Shown piece after piece: positions 9,703 through 21,523 of a stretch of DNA of 64,000 nt (position 1 is its first letter; the number at the start of each line of letters is the position of its first letter). The notes under the pieces were generated by a model. It had not been told where the DNA came from, searched no databases, and saw only the letters and a list, made by a program, of their open reading frames with translations. The stretch is from contig MJGA01000038.1 of NCBI GenBank assembly GCA_001910725.1, forward strand, positions 124,001-188,000. The letters are read 5' to 3'. This DNA comes from Phanerodontia chrysosporium (Eukaryota; Basidiomycota; Agaricomycetes; Polyporales; Phanerochaetaceae). The position numbers were made by a program, and so were the translations under genes.

Positions 9703-11589
9703 TTAGGCCGCACGGTACAGTACACGAATCTCCGAGCCGAGAGGGAGCGACTCCGGGGGACTTCGCAAAACTACGACACCTCGCTTGACGACCTCTGTCG
9801 CCGGAACTTCCTTCCGTTTCATAACAAACTCGCGCACGTCGAGATACGCCTCCTCCACCTCACACGCCCCGACTTCCTCCACCAGGAGCCAGATTCGGGA
9901 AGGAATCCCCAGGAACACATACGACGATCCCTCAAGGACTGTGCCGTGGACTGCACCATAGAGCGCAAAGCGTAACGCGCCACCCTCTGTATCGCACTCG
10001 GATTCGAGCACCTCGTTGCCTGCGGCGTCCTTTTCTCCCCGAGCGACGATGACGCAGGAGCCAAGCGACTCCACGGCCTGATAGAACAGCCCTGGGCCCG
10101 GAGCACTGCGGTAGGCATCGCTTGCGAGATGCAACTCGAGCTGCAAGCCGAGTACCCAGGCTGGTGCCTCTGCCGCATAGTCGTCGAACAGCTGGTCCCA
10201 GGACGGGAGGAGCGCGGGGTCGTCGGGGTGCAGCACGAGGTGGCGCAGGAAGATGTTGCCGCGCACCTTCGCCGGGAGGTGCTTAAGAAGCTCGGTCCAT
10301 GCTGCCTGGGGCGTCGCGTCTTCGTCGTACAGCGGCAGGGTCTCGCACCGCGTGATGTACGCAAGGATGTAGACGGCGTCGACAGGGTTGGCGCATCGGC
10401 GCTTGCGCATGTCTGCGAGGGTCTCTGACAGGAACTTGACAGGGGCGGCCCGCAAGTCTACAGCGGGGTTCAGCCGGTTGTGGGTTAGGAAGAAGGTGCA
10501 CGTCTCTTCGGTTGTCGTGGCTGTGAGGCCACCGGGCAGCCAGTTTGTCGTGACCTCCTGCATCGTCCACACCCGGTTGCGCCAGTGACGCTCCGACGCG
10601 AGAGTTTCTGGTGAGCTATCGAACGGAATACCAAGGCCATTGAAGTACGTGATGCACGGAGTGTACGGATGGGAGTATGCGTAGCCTGCGGTTGGGACGT
10701 CGAGCTTCCACTCTTCCTTGCGTAGCGCTTCGTCATCCGAACGCCCCTTCTGACGTAAGCACACCACGTCTAACCAGACGTATTCTGCCCCCAGGTTGAG
10801 GAGCTCAACCCTAATGTGCTCGAGAGAGGTACCACGCGGGAGCGGCACAGGCCACTCTTTGCCGTTGACATTCGCCAAGACTTCTACGCGCGAGCTCTCC
10901 TCAACCCAGCTATGAGAGACGGTCCAGACGTCATGGAAGTAGATAGACAGAGCGTGCATTGGGAGCACACGGTTGCTGTAGAGATCCCAGACCCGCCGAG
11001 TGTGTACGTTGGCACGGTCGATGTATCCGCATGCGACAGCCTCTTTGCGCATTGCATCTTCGTTTGCCTTGTGGGAGCTGAGCAGAGGCACGAGCGGTCT
11101 AAAGTCCGAGGCATGAGACCGCCAATATCCGCGCGCGTATCCGTATGCCTCGCCGAAGTCCTTGCACGTGAGAAGAAGGTGATCCAGAACGTCACGAAGG
11201 CCAGAAACTTCCTGAGAGTAGGTGGTGCCGAGAATGTGGTTGAGCTGTGCGAGTAGCGCTGCGGTATCGAACGCGGCACAAGGCTTGTCCGCAAGAGCAT
11301 CAGGGATGGCACTGGGGCCGACGTGCATCCACTGAAGGGGCACTGAAGAGCGCGGTTCGGGGACGAGGGAGAAGATTTCGCCTTTTCCTGCGGCTGAGAA
11401 GAGGCGTTCTGTCTGCACAACACCCGCCCCTGCGGTCTTGACTAGTCCCCAGGCTCGAAGTCGAGCGTCGCTCGCATCAAAGGGCGGTGCTCGAGAGGGG
11501 TCAAGGATGAAGCGGCGCTGTGGTGGGATCTTGCTTGGCCAGGGCGGTAGCTCTGCCTGAATCGAGGTATCTCCTAGCGTGAACTCCAT
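9703..11589 (-). CDS. HET-domain-like protein 1
   Basis: Single uninterrupted frame of 628 residues, start MEFTLGDTSIQAELPPW. Central blocks VWTVSHSWVEE, LLNLGAEYVWLDVVCLRQ and RNRVWTMQEVT resemble the heterokaryon-incompatibility (HET) domain, whose core reads roughly YxWxDxxCxxQ and RxWTxQE. In filamentous fungi HET proteins trigger allorecognition cell death, usually cytosolic; that role is inferred here from motifs only. No signal peptide or membrane segment is visible. A second paralog at 35990-37831 aligns along almost the full length, including the C-terminal SLGSCVIVARGEKDA block. The usual partner domains (NACHT, WD repeats) are not present. Confidence 0.75.
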   Translation of the reverse strand: MEFTLGDTSIQAELPPWPSKIPPQRRFILDPSRAPPFDASDARLRAWGLVKTAGAGVVQTERLFSAAGKGEIFSLVPEPRSSVPLQWMHVGPSAIPDALADKPCAAFDTAALLAQLNHILGTTYSQEVSGLRDVLDHLLLTCKDFGEAYGYARGYWRSHASDFRPLVPLLSSHKANEDAMRKEAVACGYIDRANVHTRRVWDLYSNRVLPMHALSIYFHDVWTVSHSWVEESSRVEVLANVNGKEWPVPLPRGTSLEHIRVELLNLGAEYVWLDVVCLRQKGRSDDEALRKEEWKLDVPTAGYAYSHPYTPCITYFNGLGIPFDSSPETLASERHWRNRVWTMQEVTTNWLPGGLTATTTEETCTFFLTHNRLNPAVDLRAAPVKFLSETLADMRKRRCANPVDAVYILAYITRCETLPLYDEDATPQAAWTELLKHLPAKVRGNIFLRHLVLHPDDPALLPSWDQLFDDYAAEAPAWVLGLQLELHLASDAYRSAPGPGLFYQAVESLGSCVIVARGEKDAAGNEVLESECDTEGGALRFALYGAVHGTVLEGSSYVFLGIPSRIWLLVEEVGACEVEEAYLDVREFVMKRKEVPATEVVKRGVVVLRSPPESLPLGSEIRVLYRAA

Positions 11590-12773
11590 CCTCTGCTCTG
11601 TTCGAGCCTGTCGATGTACACGTCAGGACGCTGGCTACACATACTTGCATCGATGTTGGAACCTAACCAGTTATGGATCGCTTAGAGAGCCAACGGGTGC
11701 AGCCTGGATGTTTTGTGATCTCTCCAAATGCAGATGGCAGTGATAGCAAAAGCTGCTCGAAGGGTTTCTGGACTCTGCAGACCCGTGAGAACTGCGGGAT
11801 AGTTAGACTCACAGATCATAGAATGGGCCATGGTCAACTTACGTTGCAGCTACGGGAGAGCGAGTATAAGACGATCAGTGAACTCGAGATCTGCCTTGGA
11901 GCCACAGGCGACCCAAAAGGCGGAGGTAGAGGACTGCATGCCGTAGAGGCACAGCAGCGGGATGGTGGTCCGGAAACAGATCCGGTACCCGGGGTCACGA
12001 CGCTGCGTGCCGCATCAGGCGCATCAGGCGCATCAAGCGCATCAATTTCAACTTTGGTTCACTATCTTCGAACTACCATGTCGCATGCTGGCTGGCCCGT
12101 ACTTTCTTTCTCCTGTTCTGCTTTGCAGGACCACGGGGAAAACAAGGCAAAGATTCTATCACATAGCTTTTCCATGCCCAGGGAAAGGCCGTCTGGCCGG
12201 CGTTCAATAGGAACGACACGATGTCAAGGTGCTCGGCCCCTATCCGTATTGAGGCAGCTTGCGTGGTGCCGGTGAGGGACTCAGCATGACATACTGCAAC
12301 TATCAGGAACTCACAGGCTGCGCGAAGTCCTGCCATGATTCTAGTGCATTCATCGCAAAGTCAGCTGCCACTTGCCAGCGCATGGCGTGCTTGGCTCCGC
12401 CCTTCCTGCACAGACCAGACCTCCGGCATGACGAAGAACGATATCCACGTCCTCACATTAGTTTAAGACGATTGGGGGACTGTACATGGGGTATACATGC
12501 AGCACTTGCCCTCGACGCTGCGTGTTTCGGCGCCACTCAAACATTCTATCAGACTCATGGGGCCGATAAGATCGCGTGCGTGTCACTGTGCTAGCCCGTC
12601 ATGCGACGTCGGAAGCCCTCCAAGGCAGACTCAACCGAAACAGGCCTCCGTGTGTTGAGCACCATCGTCCAGCGTTGCGCTTTCGGCGGCGGAAATCAGA
12701 AAGACAGCGGGAACCTGCATAAATAGCAGGCGGAGCGGGACGAGCGGTATGCCATTACTCTCCTCCGTCGAAC
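11590..12773. other. intergenic, nothing recognised apart from a short tandem repeat
   Basis: Upstream region shared by the HET-like gene (minus) and the PX-chitinase gene (plus), which are divergent. No coding frame with support. The repeat at 12012-12044 is listed separately. Confidence 0.5.
12012..12044 (+). repeat. 9 bp tandem repeat
   Basis: GCATCAGGC occurs twice exactly, followed by GCATCAAGC and a partial GCATCAATT copy. This is a minor microsatellite-like tract. Confidence 0.8.
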
Positions 12774-15047
12774 ATGGCCAGCACCAGAGCTACAGTCTCG
12801 AGCCATACGACCGCGTCCTTACCCCGACCGCACGTTCTTTACTTTCTAGACGTCACTCGTACGGATGGATCGACCACCAGGATCGCGAAGCGCTACTCAG
12901 ACGTAAGTCTCCCTTTCGTGGCCTGTGCCAGCTTTCTCACAACCTTCGCCAATGTCCCAGTTTGTTGAGCTGCACGCCGCTCTGAAAGACGACGGAACGC
13001 TGCCCCGAAGCGCATCCTTGTGACCGCGTTCTTGCCCTCTGCGTGGGTCGACGACAAACTTATCGCGGAGCGGAAGACCGGTCTCAGTGCATACCTGAAT
13101 ACGCTTCTCAGCAAGGATGAATACCGAGAACATCCGCTTCTCAAACAGTTCCTCTCGTCATCGTCGCCCAATAGTCCAAATAAGGACATCAGTCTTGAGG
13201 ATGCGTTGCCGTCAACGTTGTCTCGGAAGGCGGCGCTCGAGGCACAGGCGCATATCAACGCCACAACGCGGATAGCAGCCGCCTACTATCCGGACTGGTC
13301 GGCCGACAGTATCCCCCCAGAGAAGCTCGACTATTCCAAGTTTGACATTCTCTTCTTTGGTAGGCCGTTAACGTTGGAAGTTGCAACATCTTAGCTGACC
13401 GCTCGGGACATCCAGCGTTCGCGACCCCGAACTCTTCCTCCGGGATCAGCTGGGACAGCGGATCGACCTCGATCTTGCAGAGACTGGTCTCCAATGCGAA
13501 GAAGAGCGGGAAGGGAACAAAGATTGTGTTGTCCATTGGTGAGACGATCACAGTATACTGCTGTCTACGCCAGCTGAGCTGATGACGGTGATGATGGCAG
13601 GCGGTTGGGGAGGGAGCTACTGGTTTTCCCAGGCAATGAGCAGCGCAGCAAACCGAACCACGTTCGTCAACGCAGCCGTCAACGCGGTCAAGACGTATGG
13701 GCTTGACGGTGAGTGGATCCCTGGTCCGTGTAGATCACAGACTGACACATACACAGGTATTGACATCGACTGGGCAAGTCGAGTTTCATCCGTACGTCTG
13801 TCTCGCACCGCTGATTCCTTACTCCCAGGAGTACCCGAACTCCGCAGGCGCGGGCAACCCACACTCGTCCGCAGACGCCGCAAATCTTCTCAGCTTCTTC
13901 ACATCGCTGCGCAAGGCGCTGGGCTCCTCGAAACTGATTACTGCTGCTGTGTCCCACCAACCGTGGCTCGGCGCGAACGGGAGTCCGCTGACCAATGTTT
14001 CCGCTTACGCTGCCCAGATGAGCTACGTGAACATAATGTAAGCCCGCGCCTGCATCGTCGCTCCGAAACACAGACGCTGATCACTCTGTCTGTGATGGCA
14101 GGAACTACGATGTCTGGGGTGCGTCTCGCCCCGCTCGCAGCGCTCGCAGCAGACCACTAACGCCCATTTCCACAGGCGCGTCAAGCACACCAGGCCCGAA
14201 CGCGCCGCTTGGAAACCTGTGCGGGACCTCGCGCCAACCGCAGGCGAGCGCACAGGCGGCGTTCTCGCAATGGACCAAGGCCGGCTTCCCCGCGAACAAG
14301 CTCCTGCTCGGGCTCCCGCTGTACGGCTACGTCTCGCACAGCTCAGCGACGACGCTCACGGGCGTCGCGATGCCGCCGGCCGCCGGCTTCGACGTCAGCC
14401 TGTACCGTGAGCGCGTCCTGCAGCTGCCCGTGCGCCCCGGGCGCGCCCCCGCATGCCCACGCGTCACGGAGACGTTCACGGAGGAGCCGAACTTCCTCGA
14501 AGGGAAACACGAGCGCGGACGCGCCCCCGCGGCAGCGGAGACGGCGCAGGCCGCGGCGGGCGACCTCAGCGCGTACTGGGGCCAGCAGATCGCGTTCAAC
14601 CAGATCGTCGCGCTTGGCGCGCTGAAGAAGTCGGGGAGCGTGTACGTGCAGCAGAATGGGTATACCGAGGGTCAGTCGTAACCTGTCTCGTTGTGTTTCC
14701 TCGCGGCCGTGCTGACATGGGCCCGCGCAGGCTGGGACGACTGCAGCGACACGCCGGTGAGCTCCTCCCTCTGTACCGCCCCGCTGCCCATGTGCCTAAC
14801 CTGCGCCGCCCAGTTCCTGTTCAACGTGTCGCGGCAGACCGTCATCACGTACGACGACACGTACTCGCTCGCGGACAAGGCTGCGTACGCGAAGAACAGC
14901 GGCATGGCGGGGTGCTTCACGTGGTCGCTAGATCAGGTGTGTGGCGTGTCCGTTGATCGAGGCGCGGTTCTGACCCGGTGGCGCGTTTCTTGCCAGGACG
15001 ATGGTTACACGCTGCAAGACGTGATTCGCTCCAGCCTCGGGAACTGA
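12774..15047 (+). CDS. PX domain fused to GH18 chitinase
   Basis: Eleven exons: 12774-12902, 12961-13359, 13416-13538, 13601-13708, 13757-13773, 13829-14037, 14102-14118, 14176-14670, 14731-14756, 14814-14936, 14997-15047. The N-terminus has no signal peptide. It reads like a phosphoinositide-binding PX domain: RIAKRYSDFVELHAAL, then PKRILVTAF, then SAYLNTLL. From about residue 160 a GH18 chitinase follows: AAAYYPDWSAD, LSIGGWGGSYWFSQ, and the catalytic GLDGIDIDWEYP with its proton-donor Glu. The catalytic motif is split across a 17 nt exon (13757-13773) whose downstream intron starts with GC. One break: after LKDDGTLP the frame must shift by one base near the CCCC at 13003-13006. A long glycosyl-unrelated insert (about 14400-14550) may hide an extra intron. 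Confidence 0.78.
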
Positions 15048-15201
15048 CTGCGGCCGTCTGTCTGCAATGTACAGAGACTGTGGCTGCCCTCTTTCATGTA
15101 TGACATCATGTCAGATACCCAGACTGGCGACTGCGGCCTGTGTCGCAATTTATGATACATTATTGTGCTCATTGATCGAAACATTACGCCTTAGGCATCG
15201 C

Positions 15202-16287
15202 TCACTGCCTAGCGGCCCACGGCAACGGCTTCGACAAGTCCACGTTCCCACCACTGATTATGATGGCGACGGGTCCTTCAATGCCCAGCGACTGGAACTT
15301 CTGACTCCTAACAGCCGCGAACGCCGTGGCACTGCTGGGCTCGACGACGACCTTGAGCCGCTCCCACATGAGCCTCATGGCCTCGATCACCTCCTACAGT
15401 CCGGTCAGCCCGCGGTACTGCGCATCGGAGTACCGGAGGGCACGCACCTCATCGGAAACGACGATGACATCCTCAACATGCTCCTGGATGATGGGAAAGT
15501 TGAGCCGGCCGACAGGCGTGCGGAGGCCATCGCAGATCGTGTCCGGCACAAAGTCCTCGATCCGTCTGCCCTCCTTGAGGCCCTGCGCACAATCCGCGGC
15601 GCCGGCAGGCTCGGCCCCGAAGACCCTGACTCCCGTCCCCGCCGCGGCGAGCGCAGTGCCCGCGAGGAGGCCGCCGCCGCCGACGGGCGTGACGACCGCC
15701 GCGAGGGGCGCAGGGGCCTGCTCGAGCACCTCCAGGAAGGCCGTGCCCTGGCCGAGTATGGTGTTGGCGGCGTCGTAAGGGGGCACGAACGTCGCTCCGG
15801 TCCGCGCACGCACGGACTCGAGCGTCGCCTGCCGCGCGGCGGCGGTGGGTGCGCAGAACGTTATCTCCGCACCGTACGCCCGGACGGCGTCTATCTTGGG
15901 CTGCGACGAGTTTTCCGGCTGTCAGCGTGTGCGGCACGCGGTCAGCAGGGCGCACGACGTGCAGGAGGCGGCGTGGGTGGGGCTTGCCATTACGACGAAA
16001 CACTTTGCCCCGCGTTCCTTGGCTGCTAGCGCGAGCGCGCCAGCATGGTTACCTGACAATTCAGCGGGGTCAGTCGCAGTTGGGTGAGCCTGTCATCCGC
16101 TGACGTGCAGAGACCGGAGTCGCAGAGCGCAAGAAACACGGCGGAAGAGAGACTCGCCTGAACTGTGCGTGCAGACCCCTTTCGCGAGCTGTTCGGGACT
16201 GAGACGCTCGAGGCTGTAGCTTGCTCCGCGAAATTTGAAGGCACCGCCCTTCTGGAGGTTTTCTGTCTTGAAGTAAGATAGACCCAT
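15202..16287 (-). pseudogene. serine racemase / threonine dehydratase-like gene, 5' truncated
   Basis: Minus-strand exons 16287-16158, 16052-15988, 15918-15448 and 15393-15202. Motifs of fold-type II PLP enzymes are clear: GGAFKFRGA with the Schiff-base lysine, THSSGNHAGALALAA, VVM/PENSSQPKIDAV across an intron, PVGGGGLLAG for phosphate binding, and VVVEPSSATAFAA. Two introns begin with GC (donors at 16157 and 15987); the last intron removes a TAG at 15394-15396. The first ATG falls only 14 residues before the PLP lysine, whereas family members have about 50 residues before it. No matching N-terminal exon is visible up to the transposase gene at 16613. The 5' end therefore seems lost, although an unrecognised upstream exon cannot be excluded. 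Confidence 0.75.
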
Positions 16288-16612
16288 TCCACTTTCCTCA
16301 GTATCACGTGAGTCGCAGGCGTCACGCTTTGGCGGATCTCGCAGGCGGCACGGCTTCAATATTCAAAATAGAAAGGTGTCCCTATGTACCACACAATTTG
16401 GCTTCACAGAATACATGTACACATCGTCTGCTATATTTCTGTGAAGATCGATTTCGTTGCAGAGACCAGCAGGCGTGCATTTTGGGGCAATGATGCAATT
16501 TCTGTATTTAATGAATAACATCGGATAATACTTATTTATTCCGGAGATGCGGTCATGGTCGCGCTAGCCCGTTGTCGCGTCGTGAAGCAGCGACCGTGGC
16601 CTGCATAGCACC
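16288..16612. other. junction between truncated racemase gene and transposase gene
   Basis: AT-rich, no coding support. This is where the 5' part of the racemase gene and the left end of the transposon should meet. I could not identify a terminal inverted repeat by eye. Confidence 0.45.
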
Positions 16613-19132
16613 ATGGGAAGACGTCGAAAGCAGGCCCAGGCAGTATGCAATAACCTGGAGCTTGCCCGGGCAGCGAAGCGACAGAAACTTGAGGCTAATA
16701 GGGAGGAAGAGACGGTAAGCCGAGGTCCTGAGCACATGATTGGATACTCACCTGGTGGCCGACCCACAGATTATGTATGAGGCATGTCCAGACGAGCCCA
16801 GGGGTCCTGTACAACCAAGGAGCTCATCAGCAAGGGACCAGATGGGTAAAACATTCCTGGACATCACCAAACCGACCTGGGGAGCAACAGTTCCCACTGT
16901 GCCTGTACCAAGTACCTACTGGAATATATACACCGTCGACATCCCAGAGTCAGCTCGCAGGGTCCTGCTATCACGCCAGAGTACGCACCGTCATGCATGT
17001 GTGGAGGAGGAGGTCGATGAAGAGGTTATAGAGGCACAAAGGCGGCAAGAAGCGGACAGCTGTGAAGACCTGCCTTGGGGCATCGTGGAGCGGGCTACCA
17101 CATTGGACGATGTTGCTGAGGCTGCAGATGAAAGCTCTTATGCCTCCTGCACAAGTACAAGTCAGTCTCAAAGCACGGAAGACGAATGCCATGGCACCCT
17201 ACCCTTATCCGAGGTGTACACCAGCTGTACAGCATCTGACGGCCCCGGAGCGACCTCACCGTTGTCCGCCTTCCGCTGGAAGCCAGCTCCATCAATAAGG
17301 GATGCTACCAGGGCAGTAGAAGACCTACGGAATCTCTTGCACCCACGTAGAGCGACCGGGAGAGGCTACAAGCCATTCATCGGTGGAGACATTCTTCGGC
17401 GCCGTTTGGAGCAGATGCAACGGCTATTGGACCGCTATCGTACAGGGATGTATACCTGGACAGACGCATCAAACGCGATCGCAGCGGAGGACATCAACAA
17501 GCCGAGCTTATGGCAAGGAAGGATGCTACGCACCTGGACACGGAACTTTATCGAGGACCGACATAATCTCCCCGTGACAGCATTTGTCGATGCGCACTGG
17601 AACCAATGCCTCTTGGATCAGAAGCCACTCCTCCGAGAGGAGCTAAACTCGCACCTCCAATGGATCGGAAAGCATGTTCGCGCGCTGGACATCGTCGAGT
17701 GGATGCAAGACCCGGGAGTCTTGGAGCGACATGGTTTGAAGAAAGCTGTCTGCTTATCAACAGCTCAGGCGTGGATGCACCGGTTGCGATATCGATGGGG
17801 GAAAGTTCCATCCGGTCAGTTCGTTGACGGGCATGAGAGAGCGGATGTGGTCGCTTACCGGAAAGAAGTCTTTCTGCCGTCAATGCACGAATTAGCCAAG
17901 TTCTCGCGCCAGTGGACATACAGTGGCGATGAAATACCTCCCCCGGATGACAGCGTGGGTGCTCAGGAGCCTGGTCACCGCAGGGTTGTCTTCTGGTATC
18001 ACGACGAATCAACGTTCTACGCACATGATCGCCGGATCGTGCGGTGGTGCCATGAAACTGAACGCGCGGTTCCAAAGGCAAAAGGCGAAGGTGCATCCCT
18101 CATGGTGGCCGACTTCGTTTCCGCTGATTACGGCTGGTTAGCTTCACCTGATGGAGAAGAGTCAGCTCGGGTGCTCTTCTCTGCAGGGAAGAACAAGGAC
18201 GGCTGGTTTGACAACGACAATATCCTTAACCAAGTTGCTCGGGCAATCGAGATCCTCAAACGCCATTACCCTGATGAGAAGCACGTCTTTGTCTTCGATA
18301 ATGCGACAACTCACCTAAAGCGCGCTGCTGACGCACTGTCTGCACGACGGATGTCGCTCAAGCCAACGGAAAAGGGCAAGCCCCTTTGGGGCATCGACAT
18401 TGAGGTCGTCGATGAAGTCACCGGCAACCCTGTCTACGGTCCTGATGGGAAGAAGCTGAAGAAGCGGGTCCGCATGGGTGATGCAAAATTCGCAGACGGC
18501 TCACCGCAGTCCCTCTACTTTCCCGAAAGCCATGCTCAAGCTGGCGTCTTCAAAGGCATGGTGCAAATCCTTCTCGAGCGCGGCATCGATGTCTCCGGCA
18601 AGCGCAGACAGTGCGGCGTTAAGGACAAATGGGTTTGCGCACCGCCTGCAGAGGACTGCTGCATCCGACGCATCCTGTACAACCAACCGGACTTCCAGAA
18701 CGTCGAGAGCCTTTTGGAAACAAAGTGCCGGCAAGAGGGATTCAAGGTGATCTTCCTACCGAAGTTTCATTGCGAGTTGAACCCCATTGAACAATGCTGG
18801 GGATATGCGAAGCGAGAGTATCGCAAGTGCCCAGCGTCTTCTGCTGAAGAGGATCTGAAGCGAAATGTGCTCACAGCGATCAAATCCATCCCTCTGATTA
18901 CCATGCGCCGGTGAGTCAGGTAGCCAATCGCGTCAGCATAGGGGCTGACTTCAGCTTGCTTGTGCGGCACCGCAGCTTCTTCATCCGGACATTCCGCTTC
19001 ATGGACGCTTACCACAAGGGTCTGACAGGGAAGCAGGCTGCATGGGCCGCAAAGAAATACCACGGTCATCGCATCCTACCCCCGGATTCAATCTATGACG
19101 AAGTCATGGCTGCCGGGGTGCCTGCTGAGTAG
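16613..19132 (+). mobile_element. DDE transposase gene (IS630/Tc1-mariner-like)
   Basis: Exons 16613-16714, 16770-18910 and 18976-19132 encode 799 residues; introns are 55 and 65 nt. The N-terminal exon is basic (MGRRRKQAQ, AAKRQK). The catalytic core has WYHDESTF near residue 444, VFVFDNATTH near 542 and CELNPIEQCWGYAKR near 706, matching the D, D and E of DDE transposases. The second D to E spacing is about 160 residues, far longer than the 34-39 of classical Tc1/mariner, and the insert contains a Cys-rich stretch (CAPPAEDCCIRR). The C-terminal exon carries FMDAYHKGLTGKQAAWA. The frame is intact, so it may be young or domesticated. Terminal repeats and target duplication were not found. Confidence 0.8.
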
Positions 19133-20142
19133 ACCGCCATGCCCCAGCCTGCCCCATCTGCGCACACATCTGGATCCGGTTCATATAGCCATAATTTTAT
19201 ACTTCTACATTACCAGCCTGTTATAGTGCATAATTGTGATCACATACTCGTAGCGTAGGCACTCGTATATACCAGTAGACACCGCACTCGCTCACCTGTA
19301 GATAACCTGGGCTTATCGCGCTCGTCAAACCATATTCGGCTGTGCACGTGACTGTCACAATATGTCACGATCTGAGGGAAGTGAAATGGGTCTATCTTAG
19401 AGGATGTTTCTGCCTGGCAGAGACGCGGAGAGCGAAGAAGATGTCAAAAGAGGCGTCCGGTGGACGAACGGCTTGATTGTCTCGTATGCATCCTCAACAG
19501 AGGATCGCGAGAGCTCCGCATCGTTGGTCATCTATGACAAAGAATGTCAGTCTAGTCATTATGTTACACTTCGAGTCAGATGCTGCAGTTAGTAGATCAA
19601 AGGAAGTCGTCCTCGATCTTCGCATCGCCTCAGTGACTCGTACGGTCGTCCTGCAGGCGCGAGGACAACCGACACGAAAACTTGAAGAGAAGCCCTCACA
19701 ATTTCCGCCGCTTGACACACGAACAGGGTCCTCTATATCCGTAGGACTTAGCGTTGAGGAAGATCTAGCGTGGGTCCGGCCAGGAAGCCGGAAAAGTATC
19801 ATCTGAGTAAACAACGACCACACAATAGTTGATTAGATAACCAAAGCTTGGTTTTTCTTATCGGGCGTCTATCTAGTAAGTCGCAGTAAGTAGATGCATG
19901 TAAGTAAATGCAAAGAGCTTCATAGGTTATGCGCAACACCGCCTCGTGACGTAGCCGTCAATCTGCCCGCGATGACCATGACTTGTACTCTGAATCTTCG
20001 TTTGAAACAAGGCCCTACAGTTGTACGTTAATTCATCTAAGCGAGGAGTGTAGGTATGAACTGCAAAGATTTGAACACGTCAGCATTGAGTTTGACTTAC
20101 GCTCGCTGCAGGCTCCATTTTTGCCTCTAGGCTTGAATCACC
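19133..20142. other. intergenic, nothing recognised
   Basis: One kilobase after the transposase, AT-rich near 19180-19280. It should hold the right end of the transposon. A 109-codon frame at 19477-19806 has no recognisable features. Confidence 0.45.
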
Positions 20143-21523
20143 GTGACACATCACCAAACCTTGGACCAGTCCCATCCCATACTATGCCTCCTGTGCGTCC
20201 CATTTGCCGTGCGATGCAAGCCACAGGCTAACCACAGACGCCGCGGTGAGACGCGACCAGAGCTGCCGCCGCCACCGCCCATCCGGAGGGCGGCATTTGG
20301 GGCCGACGGGGTCTCAGCGCCGCTCGTGTCGGACACGGCGGTAGTGCACACGGACTACGACATCGCGGACCCGCCGCCCAAGCCCCCGGGCGACTGGACA
20401 CGCTTCGTGTGTGTCAGCGACACGCACGCGCGGACGTTTGCTGTCCCGGACGGCGACGTGCTCCTCCACTCCGGGGACCTCACCGAGTCCGGGACGCTGC
20501 GCGAGATGCGGACCACCGTCGAGTGGCTCGCTGCTATGCCACACAAGACGAAGATGTGCGTATGGCCGGTGGCCGCGTAGCCTTTAAGTATGCCCTTCGC
20601 TGACCCCTGTGCTCCTCACCCTGCCTCAGCATCATAGCTGGGAACCACGACCTGACGCTTGATGACCACAACGACTGGTACAATGAGGAGCACTCTCGCT
20701 GGCACCTACGTGGTAAAGAGGTGCGCATCTCCTATATATTCTCATGCCTCGTCGTTCATTTTTTCTTCTTGTAGGATGCTGACGCGGTGAAAGGTCTGCT
20801 CGTCAGCGAGGAGGCGCGCGAAGCTGGCATTGTGTATCTGCAAGACGAACGACACGAGTTCCAAGCAAAGGAGGGCGGGCGTACTTGGTCTGTATATGGC
20901 TCTCCGGTGCGTCGGACTACGGTGATAGTGCCTAGCCTGTGACAGAGAAGTGATGAACCTGTCCAGTGGTCTCCCTATTTTTACAACTGGGCCTTCAACT
21001 ATCGTCGCGGGGTAGAAGCAGAAGGTATTTGCAATCGCTATGTCTCCCGCGAAGTGGCCCCTGACAGATCGGTAGGGCTGATCTCGAAGATCCCTAAGAC
21101 CGACATCCTGTGAGAACCCCTCCTGCCGTGGTATGCCGCGTCGTCGTACTGATAGACAAGAGCAGTCTCACGCACGGCCCCCCGGCGGGTGTGCTCGATA
21201 GGACGATCACGGGAGAGTGGGTCGGCTGCGAGAGTCTCGCAGCACGGCTGCCGCGCCTGCAGCCGCGCCTGCACGTCTTCGGACACATCCACGAAGCGCG
21301 TGGCGTCCGTGTTTGCGAGTGGCAGGCGACAGGAGCAGAGCCCATCGCGGCCCCGGCCCGCACGGTCTTCGTCAACGCCGCGAACTTCCCGTGTGGGCCG
21401 CGTCGGAAGGGCCCCGAAGGGAGGATGTACGGTGTCGGGCAGGGGGACTTCCAGCCTGTCATCGTCGACCTCTGCGACACGGCCCCACAGGCGAGCGAGG
21501 GCACCGCTGCCGCTGGCATCTAA
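20143..21523 (+). CDS. calcineurin-like metallophosphoesterase
   Basis: Exons ending/starting at: ?-20555, 20630-20720, 20775-20906, 20967-21024, 21076-21109 and 21166-21523. Motifs of the metallo-dependent phosphatase superfamily occur in order: VSDTHA (DxH), HSGDLTESG (GDxxxxG), IAGNHDL (GNHD), LLTHGPP and VFGHIHEARG (GHxH). These supply the two-metal site. The overall size and motif spacing resemble the MPPED/UPF0046-type cytosolic phosphodiesterases. The reading frame is open from 20143 but contains no ATG before the motifs, so the true start lies in an upstream exon that I could not place. The protein end is at 21523. Substrate unknown. Confidence 0.82.

Noticed and set aside
15394..15396. 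in-frame TAG in the racemase-like gene
   Set aside because: It is the end of a 54 nt intron (8175-type structure: gtgcgt donor, tgtag acceptor); the frame continues with AMRLMWERLKVVVEPS.
15067..16029. 320-codon plus-strand frame
   Set aside because: Antisense to the racemase-like exons, which carry clear PLP-enzyme motifs.
16300..19350. possible terminal inverted repeats of the transposase element (CACGTGA on both sides)
   Set aside because: Only a 7 bp palindromic match; no longer inverted repeat or target duplication could be aligned.
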